A stretch of DNA of 64,000 bases from Trichuris trichiura (taxonomy: Eukaryota > Nematoda > Enoplea > Trichinellida > Trichuridae): NCBI GenBank assembly GCA_037903355.1, contig JBAJFE010000018.1, positions 1,302,001 to 1,366,000 of the forward strand. Direction: 5' to 3'. Both the position numbers and the translations under genes were made by a program. The notes beneath the pieces are model-generated. The model had not been told where the DNA came from and made no database searches. It worked only from the letters and a program-made list of their open reading frames with translations. This document shows, one piece after another, positions 20,283 through 33,000 of this stretch (positions are counted from its first letter, which is position 1; each line of letters begins with the position of its first letter).

Positions 20283-23200
20283 CTACCTCTGCGGCTCCTT
20301 TACTTCCGATACATTATCTTGTTCGTTGGTGACAGCCTGTAATTTGTCAGGATCGGGTAGCCACGAAATGTCGACATCGTCGGAAGATTCGTTATCCGTT
20401 TCTTCAATTTGGACACCCAACCGAGATAGTACAGCCTTTGATAGCTATAAGCATCATATCTCAAATTTAATCAACAAAAATTTCAACATTTCAGCAACAA
20501 AACAACTAACCGGCTTCCCGCGCGCTTTTGCCTCTTTTATCTTCTTTTTCAAACGTAACGCCTGAAAATAATTAGCTCGCAAAGTAATTTGCATATTCAA
20601 AAAAAACGACCTTTTGCTTAGCTTGCATCTTCTCGCGGTGCACCTGTTTATCGACCTTGTCCGCTTCTTGAAGTCGACGTTTCGCATCTTCAATGTCAAA
20701 GACGTCAGACGCCTCCGCTTTCGATACGGTTGCCGCCTCTTTGGAGCTACCAGCTTCCGGTTGCTAATTCGGGAAAAAGGAAAGTTGATTTGCAAAATTC
20801 GATGCCACAAGCCTTTCCGCCACCTTTCCGTCGTCGTCATCGTCGCCCGAGTCGGCAAATACAATTTTTGTGTTCACTCGAATGTTGTTTTTCTCCAATT
20901 TTCTGGCCGCCATAAAACGACTAATAGGTCTTTTGCCCTTTTGGATTTCCGGCAAATTTTCAGGCTCCTATAGGCGCCGACTGTTTTGAAACGAAAACAA
21001 AGGCATGCGTCGACAGATTGCTTACCAATTGGCCAAAAACGTCGCGACATTTCACTTTGAGAAAATCTTCGCTATCGTCGTCGTCAACCGCCTCTTCCTG
21101 ACCAAAAAAGGAAGTACTCGATTGAACATCATTCGACGCGCTCTCTGAGCTAGCCGGCTTGTTTTGGCGCCTTTCCATGAAGCGTATTCTCGGGGCGCAG
21201 ACGAGCCCAGCCGATCTGAAAGATAAAAAAAAGTGGGATGTTAAGAAATAGTTCAAAATGGAAGAGATTTGTAGGCGCTTACAAAGCCACAGCTTGCAAG
21301 TTAATCTTCTCCGCGTCGAAGATTTCCTTGTTGCCCATGAAGAAAATGCTCTTGACGTAGGCCACGATTGCCTGCGCATCAGAATCGTTCATTTACAGAA
21401 AGAATAGCAAGCCTAGAGAGAGTTAGTTACCCTCTGAGCAAAGCCTTTAAGGACCGAATCTTGGGCGCACATCACTTGCAACTTCTTTTGTATACTAAAC
21501 AGTTTGTCCGGGTTGATTCTAAGTGCAAGCAGCGGTTGACGAAAATGGGCTACGAGTTTCACTTTGTACTTTGTTTCCGTTATTGGCACTTTGGCATTTT
21601 GCAAAGCCGTCACCAAAGAGGTTTGGTTCGGAGTGACCACCAGCAATGCCCGACCTTTGTTTACGTACCTGGCGGTACGACCACTGCGATGGATGTACTC
21701 ATTAACATCCGACGGACAGTCCAAGTGGAGAACCCAATCGACCGCCGGAAAGTCTACGCAGGTCAAAAGCTATGCCTAAATAAGCAAAGCATCGGGAGAC
21801 GAACCCAAGCCTCTGGCGGCAATATCCGTGGCAAAGAGGGCGGCGTGTTGTTTTCTTGCAAAGTCTTCAAAAACGGCAACGCGCTTTTTCAATGGCATCG
21901 TTCCGTAAAGACTCAGAAGCGACAAGCCGGGCTGCAGTTTGCAAAACGCGTTGTAGACAAAACGAACCTATGCCAAAGCAACGTCGTCGGTATCCCTTCG
22001 TCAACGTCATCACATCCAACCAACTACCTGCCTGCAGCTATTCAAGAAAATAAGAATTTTCGATTTCGTATGATTGCGAAGAAACGACCACAGAAAGTTC
22101 AACTTGTCCTCCTCGGCAACGACCGCGTATTTCTAAAAACACAAAATTTTTACAAAATCATAGGCAGATTGACAACAACGACTATTATCTAGCAAGGATA
22201 TTCTAATTTTTACTTGGTGAGGTCAACAATGCGTATTTAAATTTTTTTTGAAAACTAAGCCCAAGCATTGAAAAGGTAAAAATATGCAAATATGAACTAC
22301 CTGGTCCAGCCGGTCGGGAGTAGAAAATTTCGAGTATTCATGCACGGAGATGTAGACCGGTTCGTTCAGCGAAAGTCGAGCCAAATCCGTCACGGATCTT
22401 AAAAAAAGATTTTCAAGTACAATATACAGTAAGCCGAAGGTTGGACTTCGTTTGAGTAGCGGAGTAGAGAAGGGTTTGGCGGTCGGTTGGCAGATTGGCA
22501 AAAATTGCATTCAGCTGTTCGGCAAATCCAAGGTCCAAAATGCGGTCGGCTTCGTCCAAAACTAAACAATTGCTATGCGCGACTTCGAACTTAACAAATT
22601 TGCATATACAATGCCAAAAATACCTATTAGCTTTACTTGCGAGCAGTCAAAGCGAAAATTTTCGTCCATATGCTGTAGTAGACGCCCTGGGGTACAAACG
22701 ATCATGTTGCAGCGATTTATACGGCGTTTCTCCAAAGCGGCATCCTAAGACTTAACATGTACTCATAAAGTATAGGCGCGGGAACCCTACCGTCCCTCCA
22801 ATGATAAGAGCCGCCGAAAATTCATGAAAGCAACCCACTTTTCTGATTGTTTCGTACGTTTGAAGAGCAAGTTCCCGAGTTGGCGAAATTACAACAGCGG
22901 CAAGGCCAAAGCCGGCGGTCCAGCGCTGACGCCAGAGATATTCAATTACCTTAAAAGGAGAAAATAAGGGCTGCGATGAAACTATAAGCCACTTCAATCA
23001 TACCGGTATAGCAAAAGCGAGAGTTTTACCGCTCCCAGTTTTGGCAGCACCCAAAACATCGAAGCCACGTAACGCCAATAAAATTCCTTCTCTCTGGATT
23101 TCTGTAGGAGTCGCGTATCCGCTACGACTTAATCCTAAGGAACCTTGTCGTAAGACCAAAGAAATTACAAAGCGCTTAAGCGCCAACCATTCAGCGTTTT

Positions 23201-23494
23201 CTTGGACAGCGGAATATCGCTAAATGCCTGTATATCGGACGATTTCAACTAAACAACAAACTCAAATGGAAGCAACAAAGCAAAACAAAGTTAGACGCCT
23301 ACCAAGTTGTATTTGGCTTGCACTTCGGCTATTTCGGCAATTGCGCAATCGCGGTTTTGCTTAAGGCTTTTCAAAGTGGCATGAAAGCCGGGACGTTTCG
23401 CCTGTCGCTTCGTTTTCGTCCTACAAGCAATATTTGCCAATTTATAAAAGCGCTAATACATTTCGCACCTAAAGCTGTCCTTATTCGCGGTCAT
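20283..23494 (-). CDS. DDX10: DEAD-box RNA helicase, DDX10/Dbp4 type
   Basis: Multi-exon gene read from ATG at 23492-23494 (MTANKDSFR, first intron 23421-23468) to TAG at 20283-20285. Exon order gives [28 protein letters not shown], the Q-motif region TPTEIQREG, motif [10 protein letters not shown], Ia [19 protein letters not shown], motif [11 protein letters not shown], motif [39 protein letters not shown] and motif [11 protein letters not shown]. It then has the DDX10-specific [48 protein letters not shown] and WLPDPDKL segments. DDX10/Dbp4 acts in the nucleolus, releasing U14 snoRNA during small-subunit rRNA processing (family knowledge). All helicase motifs are present. Introns are mostly about 45-65 nt; one donor (after CAAACGAA) is a weak GTCCAA. 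Exon edges are my reading and may be off by a few bases. Confidence 0.92.
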
Positions 23495-24022
23495 AGCACC
23501 AACCACTATGTCCGATGAAGGCAGTCGTAGAACAATTGTATTACTGTAGCGCTAATTTAGAAGTGCTCAAGTCTATTGGCTTACTGTCGAATGCCGTCTG
23601 TTTAGAAGAAGCAAACGTTTGCAGGCTTTGCTTTGTAGGTGGAATAAAGTCTTACGTGCCTGGTGATTTAGGCACGCATAATCAAAATGAATTGGCCTCT
23701 TGGTGAAAAGAGTAATAATGTAATCTTGAAAAATCGGGTCGGCTTTAGAGATACAACGAGCAGGTAGGACGCCGGAACGTCTAAAATTATAAGCATAAGT
23801 ATTTTATCAATGGAATGTCGATTTCTTGCTCTAAAATGTATCCAAATCAACGCAGGTAGATGCGTCCAGTAGGGACAACCACCTGTAGGCATACCTGCGC
23901 TTCTTTACGGCGGTATACAGTAGACCAAACTTTTGTTGTACAGTGTCAGCGGCCAATCGGCCAAATTTGTACAGGGCGTTTCGCTTTTCTGTTTCCCCTC
24001 GTGCCTTGTTGAAGTGGACCAA
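23495..24022. promoter_or_regulatory. Bidirectional promoter region DDX10/afadin
   Basis: The 528 bases between the two head-to-head start codons must hold both promoters. No TATA box stands out, as is usual for broadly expressed genes. The frames inside are short shadows. Confidence 0.5.
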
Positions 24023-27000
24023 ATGGACGCGGACGAAGTAAAGGAAAATGCCGCCATACGCGTACAACTTACGAAATTGATCGAAGACTGGAATGCCAAT
24101 CGACTTGACTTGTTCGCCCTGTCGGAACCGAACGAGGTATAAAGCTGAAAGTTTTTATTCTTGTTTTGTTAACTCAAGTAGCGCTGGACTTATTTCCAAG
24201 CCTGGCTTTATTTTCCGGGCGTTTCGCCTTCTCTTTTCCTGCAATTTCCGCTTTTCTGGCTTGCTCCACATTCAGAGTATCAAATGAGATGGTTATGCAT
24301 CGTCTAGTTAAAGGTACCGAGTATAAGTCATTTTGAAAAAAAGCGGTCTTGATTAGACAGCCTCTATTTCGTTTTCGGACAAAGCAGTGGAATAGCATTG
24401 CCCATCAGATGTTGGTTTCATGTTCGCTAGCTTTACCATAGCAAAGTCCCCCCGTCTTCTCTTTAGCAGCCGACGGGATCGTGTTTCTTACGGGAAGCCG
24501 TTTACTGCTAGTTTAGTTGGTTTATTTGCTTTGGCCACTCTTTGAACTTCTTGTTCGCGTCGCTTCGCTTTTGAAAAGTTTGTGCAGCGCCGCTGCTCCA
24601 CGCTGATAAACGCTCAGACCGCCTTCCCGGTTGAAAAACGCCATTTAAGCACCATCTTAAATGGGTCACTAAGTTTCCGTGCGTTTGCGAGCAAAAAATG
24701 CCGCGACGGGATTACTTTGTTTGTCCAACAACTCAACCCTCTCCAATTGCTCTTTGGGTGGCCCCGTTGCATTGTTGGTCACAACTTTGATGACTCACTG
24801 CCGCGGAATGTAAACGGAGACTGGAAGCGCCGCCGCTTCTCTTTCAACGACGACAGGCCTTCTTGGCGGCCTGCAGCGCAAGCCAAACTTTCCCGTTCAC
24901 TTTTGTTGGTTCTTTCTGTTTACTTTATTGCTTCTTCCTTGCGAAGAAAAGTCAACGCGTAACGCCTGTCAAAATTTTGCTTCTTTCCCCGGCGAAACTG
25001 CGATAAAACTATCTGGGCGAAATATGTTGTACGAACTTCATGATAATTCACCGAGCCATGTAGACCTGCCTATTTTTAATTGCTTTGATTAATATTTAAA
25101 AAACGCTTTTCATTTGCATATAGCAAAACTGCGAGTACGTACACGCGTGTTGGCTTAAGTTTAGCGGTTTATTTTTTGCCATACCGAACGTAGGCGGGCA
25201 AAAAACCGACAAACACCATCTCGCATCTATCTGTTACTCTCAGTTTTCAGCCGCATTTCCGGGAGGTACAACATCGGTACGGATAGGAAAACTGCTACGC
25301 TTTTGGTCCTCTTGTAAGCTTTACGCTGGGATTTCCTGGTCGCGGGAAAACTTGTGTTCCTTATAATTTTACCGTATTCTCACTTATCTATTAGGATAAT
25401 CAAGATACATCGACTGGTTTAAATAACAAAAAATCGCGGTGAAGTTTTGCATGACATTCCAAAATTCAAAGCTTGCCGCTCTTCTTTTCGTCGGCAGTTA
25501 GGAGATCTTCAGATGAATCCGTGAAACCCGTGAATCTGAAGATCTACTATGAAACAGTTAGGAGCTTAAAAATGTATCACAAGTTCGAACAAGACGAAAG
25601 CATCATACCGGCTAAACGTTGTCCCTTTGTTGAGAAGATGACTTCTTCTTCTTTTGAAGTGACGCCCAGGTTTGAACATTTAAGTCGTGCGAGTTGCGCC
25701 AACTTTTGGCAGACCGGCGGTCAGTAAGATAGGAATGCAGGTACAAAGGATCGTATTTCAAGATTTTCCTCGACGGCCCTTTGCGCATGTTCCGGTTTCG
25801 TAGCCTTGACGACGAATAAGGGCTTTTTTTCTTGAATTTAAGGAACTCGAATTCCACGGTGTTATGCGGTTCTACTTCCAAGAAAGCGGTCAGCGAATGG
25901 CCACCAAATGCATACGAGTTTCGAGCACCGCCACCACTCGTGCCGTCATTGAGGCTTTAATAGAAAAATTCCACGCCGACCTTAGGCTCCTGTCGACGCC
26001 CAACTATTCGCTGTGGGAGGTGCACGAGAACGGCGAGAAGCGAAAGCTCTTGCCGGACGAAAAGCCTCTTTTGGTCCAATTAAATTGGCATAAGGACGAT
26101 CGAGAAGGTCGTTTTCTGCTGCAAGGCGAACGCGACCTGGCCGGTGCGGTCGACCATTTGCTCCAACTGCCGGTACGATACGTCTTGATAATGACGCGCA
26201 GGTTGTCAATTTATATTCGTTTGGCTTTTTTGCAGATCGACGGCGACAATAACGTCGCTATGAAGAGAAAATTGTCAAAAAGGGAAAAGCGCGAATTGAA
26301 AAAGTTGGAAAGGCAAAAGCAGTTGGCCCAAGCGCGCGAAGCCGAGGACGTAACCGACTTGCTCTACGTTGAAGTGCCAAATACGAACTTCACTCGTACC
26401 ATCTCCAATCCGGAGGTCGTCATGAAGAAGCGGCGAGAAAGAAAGCTCGAGCAGAAGTTGAAAGAGTTGGGAGAGGGTAAGCTCCATTGGGTAGAGTTTT
26501 ATTTCAAGCGTTGGAATTTTTTCTCAGGCGGAAGTTTGAAAATATACGGCGAAGAGCTTAGCGAAACGAAGCCGTACGTTACGTTGCTTCTTGCCCTCAG
26601 GGACCGAGCGGACAAAGTCATTCGCGAAACGTTGGAAAAGTATGGCCTTGGTCGGCATAGCGCAAACAAGTTTTGCTTGGTCGAAGTGCGCACATTACCC
26701 GATGGTCAAATTGAGGAAAGGGTGCTAGACAAGGACGATTGTCCTTTATTAATTTTAGCCAGAGAGGGTTCCAATGGTATGGGCGCTATGGACCTTTGAT
26801 CTTACTCACCCTTTTTACCTATTAACCATTCAGGTGACCCTACATTTCACGTACGCTTGCGGGGTAGCAGAATTTTGTCTACTGCCTCGAAAAGTCACGC
26901 GCCAAGCGAGCATGAAGTTCAAGCTGTTGAAACGTTACCATATTTGTTGGAAATAAATCCGGACGGAAGTGAACCCGCTGGCGCCAGCCGCGTATTCGTC

Positions 27001-30000
27001 ATTCGACCAAACGTTACCGAAATTGGATGCGATAGAAATTTCAACAATCCAAACGCGCAGGCACTTTGCGTAAGTGCGCTTCCAGAATTGGTTGCATTTT
27101 CGTGCAGACATGTTCTTGAAGCTTTATGGTCCTTTCGTTCTACCTCGTCATTGCGTCATAGCGTTGATGGACGGAGTAGCTACGCTGACCCCTTGCGAGG
27201 TTGGCGCCGAAATTTCCGTCGACGCTCGACCCATTAGCGAGACAGCAATTCTTCGAGACGGCTGCCTTGTATGCATTGGGCGTACCCATCTTTTTAGATT
27301 TCACGAAAAGGGTGGCGAGGTAACACTTGCGCGGGCCTTTGCCAACATCATTGGCTCCTTGAAACGCTTTTAATTGCAGAAGATGAGCTCCGTACAACCC
27401 GAGTTGCTGATGAAGCCAATTTCAAACTCTAAAACATCCACCTCCGTTGGGTAAGCTTTTTTTAAATATAGGCTTACGTAATAGAGTATGGTTTTCAATT
27501 TAGTTTGCCCCGTAATTTGCATAATTCCGCCACTGAAAATCGCGTACATTATTTTTCACTTAAATTTTTGGCTGCACGTCGGTTGGCGCCAACACTTTTG
27601 CAGACAGATCGTTAAGGCCTTTTCTTCTCGTTCAATTAGGTTAAGTTGCGCAATGTTATTATATGCGCGCGCCCCTGTCGGAAAAGCTGAAACTTATTGC
27701 AAACAGTTGAGCAGCGTCACCTATAGGGATCGGCTTCCTCTGATTGCCTCAATAAAAATGTGAACTTTGTGCAACTTTGTTGAACCCAATCGATCGACAT
27801 GTCAGTTCGATAATCAATTTCGGAACTTTCTACGAATAGTTGAATTTTTAAAAACGGTCACTTTTCCTCGGCAGCGTTGGCATTCCGCTTTGCTCTCTCT
27901 CTATAGGAGGAAATGTGCAGCGTTGTGATAGCGGTAAAATTGTTAAACGCATCTTCGCCGGCCAGATGGTACGAGAGAATATTTTTTACTTTTTTCAAGT
28001 ACTCTTCCTTGGCTAACAGTGGGTCGGAACTGAGTTGCTTTTTTTTACAACTGATCATCCTTTAGCTGCAAACTACCTTATTTAGCATCAGAATCGGGAA
28101 GTTTTTATTCATTTTCATTTTTTTATAAGCATATTGCGGGCGTAGTTTCGCGTTCATATAAATAGGCTGAAATTTCAAAATTTGAATAGCTGTAAAAACC
28201 GACGCTATTTTAAATACGTTGTTTAGACGTCCGCTGTCCACGTCACGCGACGATTAGTGACGTAGTGTCAGTTTGTAAAAATCAAAATGACTCTTGTATG
28301 ACAAAGGCTATTGTTTTTACTGAAGCTGCGAGTAGCTATTGGAAAAACAATCCAAGAAAACTCCTCTACGAATGAGCAGTGTTTTCTCATTCGTAGAGGA
28401 GTTAGTTTCCAACTTTTAAAAATATTTTATAGCATTGCCTCTTCAAGTTGATTTCTTGTACACCTTTGGGCTTCGTATGTCCGCAAGTTGGCGACGAGTC
28501 TTTGTTCGAAGCGATTCGGACAAGATGACGCTGGCTCGTAAGCGTGTTTATCGATTTGATTACAATTTGAATTTTGCCTTTGAGTCACCTCGTCTACTTT
28601 ATATGTAAATATTTTTCATTGGCGCTTTGCCTACTCGGAGATTGCTACTTACTCCCTTGCTTTTGTTCCTTTGTTAAAGTTGACTTTATCGGAAGTCCAT
28701 TAAAGTTCAATTAATCGATATTTGGGCATTTATTTAAAAAACATTGTTTGACGAGTTTGAAGCGGTCGAGTGTTCGCAGAGCGCTCCTTCAACTTGTGGG
28801 TGCAAACGTCTTCATCGTCTCTATGAATATGTCTATATATATTTTTTTAAATTGAGGGTCTTTCAGGACGTTTCCCATTATTTGCTGTATAGCATTTGTA
28901 TGACAACTCGATGAAGACTATCCTGTTTTCATGCATCCAGCTTTCAAGAAATTATACATTCATAGTCTGTATTTTTTAAATATGCTGTATACTATGCGTA
29001 GGCGTTATACGGAACGGCAAATAATATTTGGGGAAAGTGTGAATCGCATCTTCGTAATGGAAACTTTTAAGGCCTTGTCGCCTACGCCCACTCAGATCTA
29101 CAGTAGCGACATCTACTTAAAAAAGAAGGGCTGTTTTCTCTCTGCGTTGTAGACATGCTTAGTTTATATTTCAGTTTAGACTTATGCTTGGATAGAACAC
29201 GACAGCTAGCCTAAGCTTAAGCCAAAATTTAAGGAAAGTATAGTCAGCAGGTTTAGCCACTTTGTCCCATAGGTGTCGCTACTGTCGGTCTAAGCCCGAT
29301 TTACTACTTTGCCGGTTTTTCATTTAGGCTTTGTACAGAATGCTTAGGAAATGTGTAAAGTGCTAAATGTTTCGTGCATTGCATAAAGATTTTGGGCGTT
29401 CTAAATAATGCGTTATGTTTTTAGGCAAAGTACGAAATGTCTGTGTTATTTTAATATGCCGTATTCTTTGCCTAAGCATTGTACGTGATGCTTCGTAGGC
29501 ATTATCTAGCAAGACGAATAATTACGTAGGCAAAGCGTGAATTTCGTCTTTGGCAGCGGAGAGTTTTAAGCCTTTATCGTCGCCTACACCTACGGTGCGA
29601 AATATGCTATTTTCTACGCCGCTACGTTGCTGCTAAGCGATTCCTATATTTTAGCTTAGGCTTAGGCTAGGGCGGCACACGATATCCGGCAAGGTTCTAT
29701 GTCCAAAGTATCCAATTTTTTTTCGCAACCTTTGCGGCTATCCTGTTACGCCCTAGCCTAAGCCTATGCCAACATACAAGAGAAGTATAACTAGAAAAGC
29801 AGCAAAGAAAGAACCCACTTTGTTCTGCAGGTATCGCTACTCTAGGCTTGCAGAAACAGACGGAAAGCTCGATTGTATACTTTGACAGGTCGCAATTAGG
29901 CATTGTGTAAATTGCCTAGAAAATATATGTAAAATATTTAGTCTTTCATGCGTTGCCTGTAACATGTATATATGCTTGGACGCATTCTTTTATGCTTTAT

Positions 30001-33000
30001 TATTGTAGAATAAGAAATCTAAGTTGTCCTATACGTTGCAGGCTGAGTCCAACAACATCGCATCTGTCGGTTGCGCATGAACAAACGTTGTCAAGTCATA
30101 GAACCGTTGGCGATAGTATACCAGCCGTGTTCGAGTTCAACGATTCAGGCAAGAAAGTTTTTCTTTCGTATTTAGCTCATTAGCGCTGTTGTAGCTGCGG
30201 AAGACTTGCTGAACGCTGTTATACGCAGCGTAGATCCAACAAAGCTTGGTTTCAAACTTGCTTCCGCCTACACTTTGTACATGTGCAGCAGATATTGCGT
30301 TAGTCGCGAGCTAAGCTCTACAATGTGCAAACTGTTGTCGAAGGCTGCCGAAATGATGCTTATCACTATTCAAGTAAGCTAAGGGCTTAGCGAGCAGCCA
30401 ATGCAATGTAAACTTCTTTTTTCTTGAACTTTAAGGACAATCGTTACAACGCTTCCATGTTGGCGTATTGGATGTCGAACGCGGCGGAAACTTTGAACTT
30501 TATTAAGTTGGACGTCGACGTATCGTCCAAAACAAGCCCTGAACCGCAGGAGTCCATAGCCGACGCAGTTCAAAAAGCTTTCGACCATCTAGCAGCTTGC
30601 CTGAAAAGAGATCTACATGCTGCTATGCCTCCATTGTTGGATCCGCAAGCTTCCGACGCCGTGGCAGTTGGTACTACAATGCTTGCCGCGTGTTTACCCC
30701 TTTAAAGTCGTTTTGCTTTTACAGAACCCTGCCGACATATACTAAATTGCGTAATGAATTTGTTACGCCTCAGTCGCGTCAACGCGGCGCTCACTATTCA
30801 GCTATTTTCTCAGTTGTTTCATTACATCAATATGTACCTATTCAATTGGCTGGTCAGTCGCGAGGGGGCCACCTATTGCAGGCAAAGTTGGGGCAAAAGA
30901 CTCAAGGCGCGTTTATCCCATTTGCTTAATTGGGCTGAACAGCAAGGTCTCGAGTTGGCTGCCGAATGTCGCCTTGAACGAGTGCTGCAGGTGAGAGCAA
31001 CGAGAAATAAATAAGCTGTTCATTTTTTGCCGCCTAGTGGGCCCATTTTATTTCTATTCCTTAATAGGCTGTCCACCTGTTGGAGGCGACGAAAACGTTG
31101 AACCATCTTGATGCCATTGGCGCCCATCTTACTAAGTTGAATAGCATTCAAGTGGCGCACCTTCTCGAATGTTACTCCGTCGAATCGAACGAAGAATTAA
31201 TAGATCGTCAATTCGTCGAGCTCCTTATTCAGGTTGGCTTTAAAAGGCTTTGCTTTAAAATTTTTAAATTCAAACAAGCTTATACTGTCAAAATTGCGCC
31301 CCATAGAGATGTACAACGTATTTGAGTGTGTGTTCTCTATGAGAGAAAGAGAGAAACTTCCTTAGTCGTCCTCAGCGCTGCGAAACAGCTGGCCCGTATG
31401 ATTTTAAGTTGCTCATTGTCAACGATGCGTATCAACGACAGTTGAGTGGATTGAACTTCGTCAATCGTTGCAGATTGCTGAAAGGCAAGTCGATCAGGTG
31501 TTGAAGAACGACTTCCAACCACTTCAGCTCGAAGAGGAAATTGATCTGCTTTTACCCTTTCTAATACCAGACGATGGTTACTCGTCCGAAATGATGCGCG
31601 GCGTACCTGCCGGTTTGCAAGAGTACGCTGATGGCCTTTTTCAACAAGGTATTTATTTACTGCTTTTATACACGCTCATTCTCTTTATTCTCTTTTAGGC
31701 GTTGGAAAACTTGTTATGCAACCAACTTCCAGCGGTTCATGGAGCGTCCACTTTGTCAACAATTCCATTGCCGCCGCCGCCGGCGGCGGCAGTGACTCAG
31801 AGACGGTGGTTAGTCTTTATTTGATGTTTAGGTTCGTCTCCAGTTGAGACGACTTACTTTTTTAATCAGAAATTACGTAATGCCCATCAAGGTCGATCAA
31901 ACTGGCCAACATGCCTTTCTTTGGCATTCTTGGGTGTGTAGTATGCTTTTAATGACCGGCGGCAAAACTGGGCCCATAAGATGGCTGCCCCATATTATTT
32001 TAATCTTTTACAACACGCGCGCGGCAGTCGATAAGCAGGGAAAGCCCACCTTAGGCTAACGCGACAGGTCGTAGTGTTGACGTTACGTTTGAGGCAGCCG
32101 GCGGGTGCTTCCTTTGCTTAACATGCCTTAAAAGGTAGTAAGGAGCAGCCGTTGCTGTTTCTCACAAAAGGCTCTTTTTGGCGGGTCGATTTTTGCTGCT
32201 CGCTTTTTCGGCTGTCATCGCGCGCAAGGAGCCACCGTTCGAGACTTTGCAATTCTGCAACGGCCGTGCCCGAATCGATCGTCGGCCACCCGTTTTGCCA
32301 AGGACGGATAGGTGTGTTTTCGGCGGCGCAACATTTTTCTCGCCTTCCAAGGAAACGTTCCAAACGGCGGCGATAGGTCAAAAGTCGGCTGTCAACGTTC
32401 GGCGGCACCAGTTGAATCGATTGTTCTTTCCCCACCTCTTTCGCGCCGTTGAGACGGCGGTGGCCGTCTTCTTGTTTGGCTAACAAGAAGAGTTGTTGTT
32501 CGAAGCAAGGCGGCAACTCCAATGGCCAGTTCATTGTTGTGTCATGGCGGGAAAAGCCGCTGATTATTGCACAAGCTGACCGACATGCACGGGATGTGGC
32601 CGACGGCCAAATCGTCCTTGCCATTTTATTGCCAACCGGTTGTCAGGAATGCGACCGGTTGGCCGGCCAGTTTTGACCAGTCAACGTAAAACAATTGTTG
32701 CAAGGACTATTAGGGTGTCAATGGGCCAATTGGTTGGCGATTTGCGCTTTTCCTATGGCGATGCGCAGTTCTTCGGCCGGCCCTGAATTCTTTTTCCGGT
32801 TAGCTCTCGACTGCTCAGCGTATTCTATTGATCTTTGACGATGGCATTTTGGGACCGTCGTTGGCTATAGCGCCAACGGGAAGTTGGCTGTTCACGTTTC
32901 GACCAATTGTGCGCGCGCGTGGCGCCAATGGATGCTTAGGCCACCATGTAAAACCTACACTCAAGGCATTAGCGAATATTTGTATGCGTATGTTATATGC

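Larger units (their letters stand above)
27450..30042 (+). other. Afadin intron between FHA and DIL exons
   Basis: 2.6 kb. Holds the perfect hairpin 28359-28403, the TTAGGC-based inverted repeat 29659-29764 and many degenerate phrases around 29160-29560 of the TAGGCAAAGTACG / TTTGCCTAAGCA type. Frames are short and domain-free. No gene seen. Confidence 0.65.

Noticed and set aside
20454..20973. Frames of 119-136 codons at the DDX10 3' end on both strands
   Set aside because: They are out of frame with the DDX10 tail exons ([20 protein letters not shown]) that match the family.
21368..22192. 274-codon forward frame
   Set aside because: It is antisense to the DDX10 exons, whose helicase motifs are clearly on the reverse strand.
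25473..25727. Forward frame before the RA exon of afadin
   Set aside because: Coincides with the hairpin repeat and intron 1; afadin exon 1 is at 24023 by homology.
32118..32624. 168-codon reverse frame in the afadin intron
   Set aside because: GC-rich composition, overlapping open frames on the other strand, no motif and no splice context.
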